Part shown: positions 1 to 8,448 of the stretch, in pieces
How positions within the stretch are numbered: position 1 is the stretch's first letter
Layout of the letters: the number at the start of each line of letters is the position of its first letter
Assembly: GCF_000635915.2 (NCBI RefSeq)
Contig: NZ_CP015614.1
Coordinates: forward strand, 124,001-188,000
Length of the DNA stretch: 64,000 nucleotides
Source of the DNA: Brevundimonas naejangsanensis
Lineage (GTDB): Bacteria; Pseudomonadota; Alphaproteobacteria; Caulobacterales; Caulobacteraceae
Direction: 5' to 3'
Translations under genes and position numbers: made by a program
The notes under the pieces: generated by a model
Told to the model about the DNA's origin: nothing
Database searches by the model: none
The model's input: the letters and a program-made list of their open reading frames with translations, nothing else

Positions 1-2506
1 TGGACAGGTTCAGCAGGGCGGTCAGCAGGCGGTGGGCGCTGTCGATGGCGCGGTCGGCGTTGGTCGCCAGGCCGCGCGCGGGCGATCCGGCCAGATCCGC
101 GTCCTCCCTCAGGGCGGCGATGAACAGACGCGCGGCGTGCAGCGGCTGCAGCAGGTCGTGGCTGGCGGCGGCCAGAAAGCGGGTCTTGGAGGCGGTGGCG
201 TCCTCGGCTGTGCGGCGGGCCTCCTCCAGTCGTTCGGTGCGGTCGGCGACGCGGGCCTCCAGCCGTTCGTTGGCCTCCTCCAGCTCGCGCGCGGCGCGGC
301 GCAGGGCGGTGATGTCGGTATAGCTGGTGGCGTATCCGCCGCCGGGGATGGGCGCCCCGGACGAGCGCAGGATGCGGCCGTCGGGCTGTTCGCGCTCATG
401 GTCGTGGGGGATGCGGCGGGCCAGGGCCTCCAGCCGCCGCTCGACCCAGGCGTCGATCTCGTGAGCCGGCACGCCCGCCTCGCCGCGCTCGGCGTTCAGG
501 CGATAGACGGCGGCGATGGGCAGGCCGACGTGGACGAAGCCGGCGGGCAGGTCGAACATCTCCACATAGCGGCGGTTCCAGGCGGTCAGGCGCAGGTCTT
601 CGTCGACGACGCTGACGCCCTGGTCGATGTTGTCCAGCGTGGTCTGCAGCAGGTCGCGGTTGAACTGGACGGCCTGGGACGCCTCGTCGAGCATCCGCAC
701 CACGTCCTCGGGCGCGCGGCCTCCGGCGGCCAGGGCGGCGGCCAGGACGCGGCGGGCGGCGGCGGCGCCGACGGCCCCGGCCAGCATCCGCTCGGCGGCG
801 CGAGCCAGCGTCGCGTCGGCCGGGTCGGCGTCCTTCAGCTTGATATCCGTCTCGCGCGCCCAGGCGGCGAAGGCGCGCTCGGCCCGCTCGTCGCCGATGA
901 AGCGGGCGACCAGGGCGCGCAGGTCGCCGACCGAGGCCCCGGCCGAGCCGCCGCGCCCCTCCATCCAGTCCGGGCCGAGCCGGTCGACGAAGGCGCGGGC
1001 CTGGACCCGGTCGATCAGGCGCGGCGGCCGCGCCCGCGACACCAGGACGAAGACGCCCAGGTTCAGCGCCAGGCTGAGGAAGACGCCCGCTGCAAACGGG
1101 TCTTCCAGCCCCAGCATGGCGGGCACGTTCAGGCCGAAACCGGGGGCCAGCTGCGGCGCGGCCAGCATGACGGCCCAGACCGCCATCCCCGCCGCCAGCC
1201 CCGCGAGCGCCCCGCTGGCCCGTCCGCCGCGCCACAGCACCGCTCCGAACAGCGACGGCGCCAGCTGGGCCAGGGCGGCGAAGGACACCAGGCCGATGGC
1301 CGCCAGACCGCTGGATCGATCCATCGCCAGATAATAGAGCCAGGCCAGCAGCAGCAGGCCGACGATGGCCAGGCGGCGGATGTTCAGCAGGGTCCGGGCC
1401 ATGTCCGGCGGGGCCGCGCCGCGCCGCCGTCCCGCAGCCATCAACGGCAGCACCAGGTTGTTGGACACCATGGCCGACAGGGCCACGGCCTCGACGATGA
1501 CCATGGCGGTGGCGGCCGAGAAGCCGCCGACGAAGACCACGGCGGTCAGCAGGCTCTGCCGCGCGCCCAGCGGCAGGGCCAGCACCAGCAGGTCGGGGTT
1601 GGTCTGCGGCGTGAACAGCCCGCCGGCCGCCACCAGCGGCAGGACCGCCAGCGTGGTCAGGATCAGATACAGGGGGAAGATCCAGCGCGCGCGGCGCACC
1701 TGTGCCGGATCGCCGCCCTCGACGAAGGCGACATGGAACTGACGCGGCAGACAGAAGATGGCCAGGGTCGCCACCAGGGTGATGGCCATGAAGCGGGCGT
1801 CGATGTGCGGCCATGTTCCCAACTGTCCCAAGCTGTCGGCGACGGCGTGGCGCGACGGCGAGGCGGCCAGCAGAAGGACGGCGAAGACGGCCACGGCCAG
1901 CAGGGCGGCCAGTTTGACGATGGACTCGATGCCGATGGCCTGGATCAGGCCGCGGTTGTGCTCGGTCAGGTCGGGCCTTCGTGCGCCGAACAGGATGGCG
2001 AACCCGGCCAGAACCGCCGCCATGACCAGAACGGTCAGGCTCTCGGACCCGGCGACCGGGGTGCCCGCCGTGATCAGCTCGCCCGCCATCGACAGCGACT
2101 TGAGCTGCAGCGCGATGTAGGGGACCGAGCCCAGGATGGCGACGCCCGCCACCGCCGCGCCCAGCGCCGGGCTCTTGCCGTAGCGCGACGAGATGAAGTC
2201 GGCCATCGAGCCGACGTTCTCGCGCCGGGCGGCCGAGGCGATGCGCCGCCACAGCGGCAGCAGCAGGGTCAGCCCCAGGATCGGCCCGACGTAGATGGGC
2301 AGATACTCCCACCCGTCGCGCGCCGCCGTGCCGACCGCGCCGTAATAGGTCCAGGACGTGCAGTAGATGGCCAGGGACAGCGCATAGAGCGAGGGCCCCA
2401 GCATCCCGCGCCGCGCCTTGATCTGAGGCCGCTCGTACCACCAGGCGATGCCGAACAGGGCGGCCATGTAGAAGGCCGTCAGGGCCAGGGTGGCGAGGCT
2501 GAACAT
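1..2506 (-). CDS. Sodium/solute symporter-type sensor histidine kinase (CrbS/NahK-like), 3' end outside the window
   Basis: The translated frame begins with about a dozen membrane helices of the sodium:solute symporter fold (about residues 1-490). A cytoplasmic region with a PAS domain follows (NIDQGVSVVDEDLRLTAWN), then a coiled coil and a histidine kinase H-box reading AAASHDLLQPLHAARLF. The gene runs off the left edge just after the H-box, so the ATPase domain and any receiver domain are not visible. Family knowledge: such kinases (CrbS type) sense or respond to small carboxylates and often control acetate or other carbon utilisation genes. ATG codons at 2506 and 2515 are in frame and neither has a clear ribosome binding site. 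It lies on the same strand as the MHS transporter and the FixJ-type regulator further upstream, which are possible partners. The symporter-PAS-HisKA architecture is clear; the ligand is unknown. Confidence 0.9.
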   Translation of the reverse strand, partial: MFSLATLALTAFYMAALFGIAWWYERPQIKARRGMLGPSLYALSLAIYCTSWTYYGAVGTAARDGWEYLPIYVGPILGLTLLLPLWRRIASAARRENVGSMADFISSRYGKSPALGAAVAGVAILGSVPYIALQLKSLSMAGELITAGTPVAGSESLTVLVMAAVLAGFAILFGARRPDLTEHNRGLIQAIGIESIVKLAALLAVAVFAVLLLAASPSRHAVADSLGQLGTWPHIDARFMAITLVATLAIFCLPRQFHVAFVEGGDPAQVRRARWIFPLYLILTTLAVLPLVAAGGLFTPQTNPDLLVLALPLGARQSLLTAVVFVGGFSAATAMVIVEAVALSAMVSNNLVLPLMAAGRRRGAAPPDMARTLLNIRRLAIVGLLLLAWLYYLAMDRSSGLAAIGLVSFAALAQLAPSLFGAVLWRGGRASGALAGLAAGMAVWAVMLAAPQLAPGFGLNVPAMLGLEDPFAAGVFLSLALNLGVFVLVSRARPPRLIDRVQARAFVDRLGPDWMEGRGGSAGASVGDLRALVARFIGDERAERAFAAWARETDIKLKDADPADATLARAAERMLAGAVGAAAARRVLAAALAAGGRAPEDVVRMLDEASQAVQFNRDLLQTTLDNIDQGVSVVDEDLRLTAWNRRYVEMFDLPAGFVHVGLPIAAVYRLNAERGEAGVPAHEIDAWVERRLEALARRIPHDHEREQPDGRILRSSGAPIPGGGYATSYTDITALRRAARELEEANERLEARVADRTERLEEARRTAEDATASKTRFLAAASHDLLQPLHAARLFIAALREDADLAGSPARGLATNADRAIDSAHRLLTALLNLS

Positions 2507-2610
2507 GGGCGTCATCTGGGCCGGGCGCGATCTCGCGGGCAAGTGAAAAAGAGGGCGGTCAGGCCGAAGCCAGACCGCCCGCAGGTTGGCGAAAAGTTCG
2601 CGACTCCGGT

Positions 2611-2783
2611 CCCTTCTCCCCTTGTGGGAGAAGGTGGGCGCCGGAGGCGCTCGGATGAGGGGTGGCGACGCAACGCTCTTGAAGTTGTTTTCCGACAGTC
2701 CTGCGCGCGCCGGGACAAGGGAGCGTTTACCCTCCTCATCCGTCTCGCTCCGCGAGCCACCTTCTCCCTCAAGGGGAGAAGGA
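2611..2783. repeat. Foldback intergenic repeat, copy 1 (~170 bp)
   Basis: The two ends are inverted relatives: each outer end contains CTTCTCCC followed within a few bases by GGGGAGAAGG or GTGGGAGAAGG, and each inner end carries GGATGAGG or its complement. The arms are about 53 bases and the core about 65 bases. A second copy lies at 18938-19108 in the opposite orientation. It fills the gap between two minus-strand genes and could form a large hairpin in RNA or DNA. Confidence 0.8.
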
Positions 2784-2795
2784 AGCCGTCGCGCC

Positions 2796-4466
2796 TTAGT
2801 CGTGGATGTTCACGTCCTTGCCTTCCTTCACGAAGAGGACGCCGATGATCAGGGTCAGCACGGCGATGGCGATGGGGTACCACAGGCCGTAGTAGATGTT
2901 GCCCGTGGCCGCGACCATGGCGAACGCCGTGGTCGGCAGGAAGCCCCCGAACCAGCCGTTGCCGATGTGATAGGGCAGCGACATGGAGGTGTAGCGCACC
3001 TTGGTCGGGAACATCTCGACCAGGGCGGCGGCGATCGGGCCGTAGACCATGGTCACATACAGCACCAGCAAGAACAGGATGCCGATCACCCGCGGCTTGT
3101 TGACCAGGGCGCTGTCGGCCTTGGCCGGATAGCCGGCCTCGGCGAGGGCGGCGGTCAGGCCGGCGTCCCAGGTCTTCTTCTGCGCGTCGAAGTCGGCCTT
3201 GGCCATGGTCTTGCCGTTGAAGCTGTCGACCACGCGGTCGCCGATGCGCACCTGGGCCACGGTTCCGGCCGGGGCGGCCTCATTAACGTAGGTGACGCCC
3301 GCCTTGGCCAGATGGGTCTTGGCGACATCGCACGAGCTGTTGAAGACGGTCTTGCCGACGGGGTCGAACTGGAAGTGGCAGTCGGCCGGGTCGGCGACGA
3401 CGGTCACCGGCGACGAGGCCGCCGCAGCGGCCAGACGCGGGTTGGCCGCCTCGGTCAGGGCGCCGAACAGCGGGAAGTAGGTCACGGCGGCCAGCAGGCA
3501 GCCCGCCATGATGATGGGCTTGCGGCCGATCTTGTCCGACAGCCAGCCGAAGATGATGAAGAAGGGCGTCGCCAGCGCCAGGGCGGCGGCGATCAGGATG
3601 TTGGCCAGGGTGGGGTCGACCCTCAGCGTCTTCTCCAGGAAGAACAGGGCGTAGAACTGACCCGTGTACCAGACCACGGCCTGACCGGCGGCCAGGCCGA
3701 ACAGGGCGATCAGCACCAGCTTCAGGTTCGGCCACTTCATGAAGCTGTCCTTCAGCGGGGTGGTCGAGCCCTTGCCCTCGGCCTTCATGCGCTTGAACGC
3801 CGGGCTTTCCGACAGCTTCAGGCGGATCCACAGCGACACGCCCAGCAGCAGGATCGAGACCAGGAAGGGGATGCGCCAGCCCCATGCGACGAAGGCCTCT
3901 TCGCCGACGCTGAAACGGACGCCCAGGATCACGGCCAAGCTGAGCAGCAGGCCCACGGTGGCGGTGATCTGGATGAAGGAGGTGTAGAAGCCGCGCTTGC
4001 CCTCCGGGGCGTGCTCGGCGACGTAGGTGGCGGCGCCGCCGTATTCCCCGCCCAGCGCCAGGCCCTGGATCAGGCGCATCAGCACCAGGATGATCGGCGC
4101 GGCGATGCCGATGGCCGCATAGGGGGGCAGCAGGCCGACCACGAAGGTCGAGACGCCCATCAGCAGCATGGTGACCAGGAAGGTGTTCTTCCGTCCCCAC
4201 AGGTCGCCCATGCGGCCGAAGACGATGGCCCCGAACGGACGCACCGCAAAACCCGCGGCGAAGGCCATCAGGGCGAAGATGAAGCCGGTGGTCTCATTCA
4301 CGCCCGAGAAGAACTGGGCGGAAATGATCGCGGCCAGAGAGCCGTAGAGATAGAAGTCGTACCATTCGATGACGGTGCCGACGGAGGAGGCGAGAATCAC
4401 CAGCCGGTCGTTCTTGTCGACCGTGTGCTCCGCGCCGTCCGCCGCATCCATGGTGCGGTCGGTCAT
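2796..4466 (-). CDS. MHS-family MFS transporter with a large periplasmic insertion
   Basis: This 556-residue protein has 12 predicted membrane helices and the metabolite:H+ symporter signatures: VIEWYDFYLYG in helix 1, RPFGAIVFGRMGDLWGRK after helix 2 and RLIQGLALGGEYGG in helix 4. Family members carry dicarboxylates, shikimate, betaine or aromatic acids; the substrate cannot be read from sequence. The usual length is about 430-450 residues. The excess is a stretch of roughly 118 residues (about 340-458) between helices 9 and 10, expected to face the periplasm, with two cysteines (about 363 and 379). The gene follows the semialdehyde dehydrogenase on the same strand, after a strong hairpin. 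ATG at 4466 follows GGAAGGGAACTGCCC on the minus strand, which is a reasonable ribosome binding site. Confidence 0.92.
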   Translation of the reverse strand: MTDRTMDAADGAEHTVDKNDRLVILASSVGTVIEWYDFYLYGSLAAIISAQFFSGVNETTGFIFALMAFAAGFAVRPFGAIVFGRMGDLWGRKNTFLVTMLLMGVSTFVVGLLPPYAAIGIAAPIILVLMRLIQGLALGGEYGGAATYVAEHAPEGKRGFYTSFIQITATVGLLLSLAVILGVRFSVGEEAFVAWGWRIPFLVSILLLGVSLWIRLKLSESPAFKRMKAEGKGSTTPLKDSFMKWPNLKLVLIALFGLAAGQAVVWYTGQFYALFFLEKTLRVDPTLANILIAAALALATPFFIIFGWLSDKIGRKPIIMAGCLLAAVTYFPLFGALTEAANPRLAAAAASSPVTVVADPADCHFQFDPVGKTVFNSSCDVAKTHLAKAGVTYVNEAAPAGTVAQVRIGDRVVDSFNGKTMAKADFDAQKKTWDAGLTAALAEAGYPAKADSALVNKPRVIGILFLLVLYVTMVYGPIAAALVEMFPTKVRYTSMSLPYHIGNGWFGGFLPTTAFAMVAATGNIYYGLWYPIAIAVLTLIIGVLFVKEGKDVNIHD

Positions 4467-4606
4467 GGGCAGTTCCCTTCCTGTGCGGCCGCGATGCGCG
4501 GCGCGTTTCCCTCGCGCCCGGCGTGCTTTGCGCCCGGCGTCGGAAGGGAGAGTGACAGCAGGAACGGCGGTTTGCGCAGACCGACCTTGGTCGAATAATT
4601 ATGCTT

Positions 4607-4627
4607 CCCTCTCCCGATGGGAGAGGG
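4607..4627 (-). terminator. Hairpin after the semialdehyde dehydrogenase gene
   Basis: CCCTCTCCC-GAT-GGGAGAGGG is a perfect 9-bp stem with a 3-base loop, beginning 2 bases past the stop codon of the minus-strand gene at 4629. Transcription would then read AGCATAATTATTCG, with no clean T run. It could therefore be an RNA-stabilising hairpin or partial terminator in front of the MHS gene. The same core occurs at 23611-23639. Confidence 0.55.
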
Positions 4628-4628
4628 A

Positions 4629-6074
4629 TCAGATGCCCATGCAGAGGTATTTGATCTCCAGGTAATCCTCGATGCCGTGGCTGGAGCCCTCGCGGCCCAG
4701 GCCGGACTGCTTGATGCCGCCGAAGGGGGCGACCTCGGTGGAGATCAGGCCGGTGTTGACGCCGATCATGCCGGTCTGCATCGCCTCGGCCACGCGCCAG
4801 ACGCGGCTCAGATCGCGGGCGTAGAAGTAGCCTGCCAGGCCGAAGATGGTGTCGTTGGCCAGCGCAACGCCGTCCTCTTCCGTCTCGAAGCGAACGACGC
4901 CGGAGACGGGACCGAAGGTCTCCTCGCGGCACATCTGCATGTCCTGGGTCACGCCCGACAGGACGGTCGGCTGGAAGAAGGTGCGCCCCAGCTTGTGGCG
5001 TTCGCCGCCGGTCAAAAGGGTCGCCCCCTTGGCCAGGGCGTCGGCGACGTGTTCTTCGACCTTCTTCACCGCCTTGTCGTCGATCAGGGGGCCGATCTGG
5101 ACGCCGTCGTCCAGGCCGTTTCCGACCTTCAACGCTTCGGTGGCCTGGGTCAGCTTGGCGACGAATTCGTCGTAGACGGCGGCCTGGACATAGAAGCGGT
5201 TGGTGCAGACGCAGGTCTGGCCCGCGTTGCGGTACTTCGAGGCCACGGCGCCCGCCACGGCCGCGTCCACGTCGGCGTCGTCGAAGACCAGGAAGGGGGC
5301 GTTGCCGCCCAGCTCCAGGCTCATCTTCTTGATGGTCTGCGACGACTGCTCCATCAGCAGACGGCCGATCTCGGTCGAGCCGGTGAAGCTGATCTTGCGC
5401 ACCGTTTCATTCGACGTCAGCTCGCCGCCGATGGCCGAGGCCGAGCCGGTGACGACGTTGAACAGGCCAGGCGGCAGGCCCGCTTCTTCCGCCAGCACGG
5501 CCAGCGCCAGCGCCGACAGCGGCGTCTGGCTGGCGGGCTTCAGCACCACGGCGCAGCCGGCGGCCAGGGCCGGGCCGAACTTGCGGGTGATCATGGCGGC
5601 GGGGAAGTTCCACGGGGTGATGGCCCCGACGACGCCCACCGGCTGGCGCAGCGTCACCAACCGCTTGGAGGCGTCGTGGCTGGGGATGACCTCGCCATAG
5701 GTGCGTTTGCCCTCCTCAGCGAACCATTCGATGAAGCTGGCGGCATAGGCGATCTCGCCCTTGGCCTCGGTCAGGCTCTTGCCCTGTTCGCGGGTCAACA
5801 GGCGGCCCAGCGCGTCCTGCTCGCTCATCATCAGGTCGAACCAGCGGCGCAGGATGCGGGCGCGCTCGCCGGCCGTCTTGGCGGCCCAAGGCTTCATGGC
5901 GGCCTCGGCGGCGGCGATGGCGCGGCGGGTCTCAGATGCGCCCATGTCGGGGACGGTAGCCAGCACCTCGCCCGTGGCCGGGTTGGTCACTTCGAGGGTT
6001 CCGCCGCCGTCGGCGTCGATCCAGCGGCCGTCGACATAGGCCTGATGACGCAGCAGACGGGCGGGATCGGACAT
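4629..6074 (-). CDS. gabD: NAD(P)-dependent succinate-semialdehyde dehydrogenase
   Basis: The 481-residue product oxidises succinate (or glutarate) semialdehyde to the dicarboxylate, the last step of the GABA shunt. Visible aldehyde dehydrogenase motifs are TPWNFPAAMITRK, the cofactor loop FTGSTEIGR, the general-base glutamate in LELGGNAPF and the catalytic cysteine in NAGQTCVCTNR. The CVC arrangement is typical of GabD enzymes. The length matches E. coli GabD (482). I chose ATG at 6074 because AAGGAG lies 8 bases upstream; an open frame continues to 6101 without a better start. The neighbouring MHS transporter and two-component genes suggest uptake and use of a carboxylate or amino acid. Confidence 0.92.
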   Translation of the reverse strand: MSDPARLLRHQAYVDGRWIDADGGGTLEVTNPATGEVLATVPDMGASETRRAIAAAEAAMKPWAAKTAGERARILRRWFDLMMSEQDALGRLLTREQGKSLTEAKGEIAYAASFIEWFAEEGKRTYGEVIPSHDASKRLVTLRQPVGVVGAITPWNFPAAMITRKFGPALAAGCAVVLKPASQTPLSALALAVLAEEAGLPPGLFNVVTGSASAIGGELTSNETVRKISFTGSTEIGRLLMEQSSQTIKKMSLELGGNAPFLVFDDADVDAAVAGAVASKYRNAGQTCVCTNRFYVQAAVYDEFVAKLTQATEALKVGNGLDDGVQIGPLIDDKAVKKVEEHVADALAKGATLLTGGERHKLGRTFFQPTVLSGVTQDMQMCREETFGPVSGVVRFETEEDGVALANDTIFGLAGYFYARDLSRVWRVAEAMQTGMIGVNTGLISTEVAPFGGIKQSGLGREGSSHGIEDYLEIKYLCMGI

Positions 6075-6165
6075 GGGGCGGACTCCTTGGACGCAAGACA
6101 CGGGACGGGGCGGGGAGCCGTCATAACGCCTCGGCGCGGACGAGGCTGCACGCCCGCGCGAAAGT

Positions 6166-6768
6166 CTAGACGAGCATCAGCCCCATGCGCACCAGGGCCG
6201 ACAGGCTGTCGGCTTCCATCTTGGCCATGACCTTGGCGCGGAAGACCTCGACGGTGCGCGGGCTGATCTTCAGCTGCAGCGCGATCTCCTTGTTGGACAG
6301 GCCCGCGATCAGGGCGTCGAAGACCTGGCGCTCGCGCGGGGTCAGCCGTCCCAGACGCATCTGCGCCGCCTGACGGGCCTGCTGGCGCTGGTCCAGATCG
6401 TCCATCCGGTTCAGACAGGCGCGGACGGTCTCGATCAGGCGCTCGGGGTCGAACGGCTTTTCGATGAAGTCGACGATGCCGGACTTCATCATCTGCACCG
6501 CCATGGTGACGTCGGCGTGGCCGGTGATGACGATGATGGGCCAGGCGTTGCCGCGCAGCTCGATCAGACGGCGCACCAGCTCGGCGCCGTCCATGCCGGG
6601 CATCCGCACATCGGTGATGACGCAGGCGGCGGCGTCACCGGGCAGGGCGGCGAAGAAGTCGGCGCCTCCGGCGAAGCCGCGCGCCCGCACGCCGTCGGCC
6701 CGCAGCAGGGCCAGCAGGGAATCCCGGACGGCGTCATCATCGTCGATGACGAAGACGGAACGGCTCAT
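6166..6768 (-). CDS. FixJ/NarL-type response regulator
   Basis: The 200-residue protein has an N-terminal receiver domain: acidic pocket IDDDDAV, phospho-acceptor aspartate in VITDVRMPGMDG, the switch threonine in VITGHADV and the conserved lysine in IEKPFDPE. A C-terminal LuxR-type helix-turn-helix follows (LTPRERQVFDALIAGLSNKE). The LSNKEIALQL helix and the linker are typical of FixJ, DctR or TodT regulators. Its start overlaps the stop of the upstream sensor kinase by 4 bases (ATGA), so the two are translationally coupled. It probably activates nearby transport or catabolic genes such as gabD and the MHS gene, which is inferred from position only. Confidence 0.92.
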   Translation of the reverse strand: MSRSVFVIDDDDAVRDSLLALLRADGVRARGFAGGADFFAALPGDAAACVITDVRMPGMDGAELVRRLIELRGNAWPIIVITGHADVTMAVQMMKSGIVDFIEKPFDPERLIETVRACLNRMDDLDQRQQARQAAQMRLGRLTPRERQVFDALIAGLSNKEIALQLKISPRTVEVFRAKVMAKMEADSLSALVRMGLMLV

Positions 6769-8144
6769 CGCGAACCTCCCTCGTGACGGCGCAGGGCGAA
6801 GGCGAAGGCGGCGCCGCCCAGCGACGGACTGCGGCGCGCCGACAGAGCGCCGCCGTGACGCTCGACGATGGTGCGGGTGACCGATAGCCCCAGCCCCATG
6901 CCTGCCGACTTGGTGGTGGTCAGGGGCTGGAAGATGCGTTCGATATCCGCCTCGGCGATGCCGGGCCCGTTGTCCTCGACGCTGATGCGATAGACGGGCC
7001 CCTCGACCCGGCCGGTGACGCTGACGACCGCGCCGTCGGGGCGCTCCGCCGCCGCCTCGACCGCATTGCGCACCAGATTGACCAGAGCCTGCTGGAACTG
7101 GATGCGATCGGCGCGGACGTCGTCGTCCTCGGCCTCGGCGTCGAGGCGGACCTCGACCTTCTTGTCCTGGCCGATCATCTGCAGAATGGGCGCCAGATCC
7201 TCGATCATCGAAGAGACGCGCTCGCGCCCCAACACGCTGGTTTCAATGGTCAGAAGCTCGCGCATGCGGTGGATCAGCTTGCCGGCGCGAAGCAGTTGAC
7301 CCTTGGCCAGGTCCAGCGGGGGCCGGGCGGGCTCGGCGACGGGGCCGGCCTTGAGCATTTCCGCCTGGCTGGCGTGCATATAGGCGGTGGCGGCGCTGAG
7401 CGGCTGGTTCAGCTCGTGAGCCAGGGTGGCGGCCATCTCGCCCAGGGAGTTCAGCCGCCAGACCTTGTTGAGCTGGGCGTGCAGTTCGCGCGCCTGCGCC
7501 TCGGCGGCGTGCGAACGGGTCAGGTCGGTCAGGGCCAGGGCGACGTGCTCCACGCCCGATCCGCCGGGGCCGGGGGTGGGCGGTATCAGGCCGAAGCGCA
7601 GGCTGAGCGGAAAGGTCGAGCCGTCGGCGCGGCGGCCGGTCCAGTAGCCGCGACGGGCTTCCAGCTGGCCCGCCTGGTCGTTGGCTTGGTGGACGGCGTC
7701 CATGTCGAACTCGGCCGTCAGATCGGAAAAGGGGCGTCCCATCGCCGCCTCGCGCGGCAGGCCGAACAGGGCCACCGCGGCGCCGTTCATCCGCTGGATC
7801 AGGCCGTCCCGGCTGAGGGTGAGGGCGGGGGTCGACAGGAAGGCGGCGTGCAGCATGGCGTCGCGCGCGGTCAGCTGGCGCGCCATGTCGCGGTCCTGAC
7901 GCCAGGCGGCGATCAGGCTCAGAATCGACAGCAGGGTTAAGGCCAGCGCGATCACGAGCGCGGGTCGCGTCGGGGTCCACGCAAACGCCAGGGCCAAAAC
8001 CAGACCGGCGCCCGTCAGCGTCGAGAACGCCAGAGCCGCGGCCCAGGCGTGGGGTTTGCGATGCGCGGCGACGGGGCGGCGGTCCAATGCGGAATAAATC
8101 GAAAGTCCTCCTCGCGCCCCCCGACCAAGGCCGGGATCCTTCAT
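6765..8144 (-). CDS. FixL/DctB-like PAS sensor histidine kinase
   Basis: Two adjacent membrane helices (roughly residues 30-80) are followed by a PAS domain (LSRDGLIQRMNGAAVALFG...), then a kinase core. The H-box reads SLGEMAATLAHELNQPLSA and the ATPase domain shows VEDNGPGIAEADIERIF and GMGLGLSV. The HELNQPL form is characteristic of FixL, DctB and related kinases that pair with FixJ or NtrC-type regulators. There is no haem-binding histidine context that I can recognise, so oxygen sensing is not claimed. ATG at 8144 gives 459 residues; an in-frame TTG at 8204 would add 20. Its end overlaps the response regulator gene. Confidence 0.9.
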   Translation of the reverse strand: MKDPGLGRGARGGLSIYSALDRRPVAAHRKPHAWAAALAFSTLTGAGLVLALAFAWTPTRPALVIALALTLLSILSLIAAWRQDRDMARQLTARDAMLHAAFLSTPALTLSRDGLIQRMNGAAVALFGLPREAAMGRPFSDLTAEFDMDAVHQANDQAGQLEARRGYWTGRRADGSTFPLSLRFGLIPPTPGPGGSGVEHVALALTDLTRSHAAEAQARELHAQLNKVWRLNSLGEMAATLAHELNQPLSAATAYMHASQAEMLKAGPVAEPARPPLDLAKGQLLRAGKLIHRMRELLTIETSVLGRERVSSMIEDLAPILQMIGQDKKVEVRLDAEAEDDDVRADRIQFQQALVNLVRNAVEAAAERPDGAVVSVTGRVEGPVYRISVEDNGPGIAEADIERIFQPLTTTKSAGMGLGLSVTRTIVERHGGALSARRSPSLGGAAFAFALRRHEGGSR

Positions 8145-8448
8145 AACAGCGTTGTCAGAATCGAGACGTTCGGGCGTTCTAAATATTCGTTGAGAATGTT
8201 GCAATTAGCGCCCGTGATCAGCGCGATCATAGAAACCGCCGTTTCTCAGAATAACGATGATATCAGCCGTCTTGTTAACGCTATTGCTTAACTCTACAGT
8301 CTCGACGCTGGAGCGTCATGTCGTCTGCAGATGTCGATCTTGCGGTTGCAGCGTCCCTTGTTGGGACATGCGGACTTATACGTAGGCGGCAGTTTACGAT
8401 TCCATACGGAAATGCCGGGCAAGACGGTCTCGCTTAAAAGAGGTCCGA
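8145..8448. other. Divergent intergenic region, sensor kinase / porin
   Basis: These ~300 bases separate the divergent sensor kinase and porin genes and are more AT-rich than the surroundings, especially 8175-8300. They should hold both promoters, but I see no convincing -35/-10 pair, operator or small RNA, and no credible small gene. Confidence 0.5.

Noticed and set aside
396..2441. 681-codon minus-strand frame
   Set aside because: Wrong frame of the symporter-type kinase; composition is Arg/Gly/Pro-rich with no motif.
32..2848. 938-codon plus-strand open frame over the kinase gene
   Set aside because: Gly/Gln/Arg-rich translation with no domain; it is the antisense shadow of a high-GC coding gene whose symporter and H-box motifs are clear.
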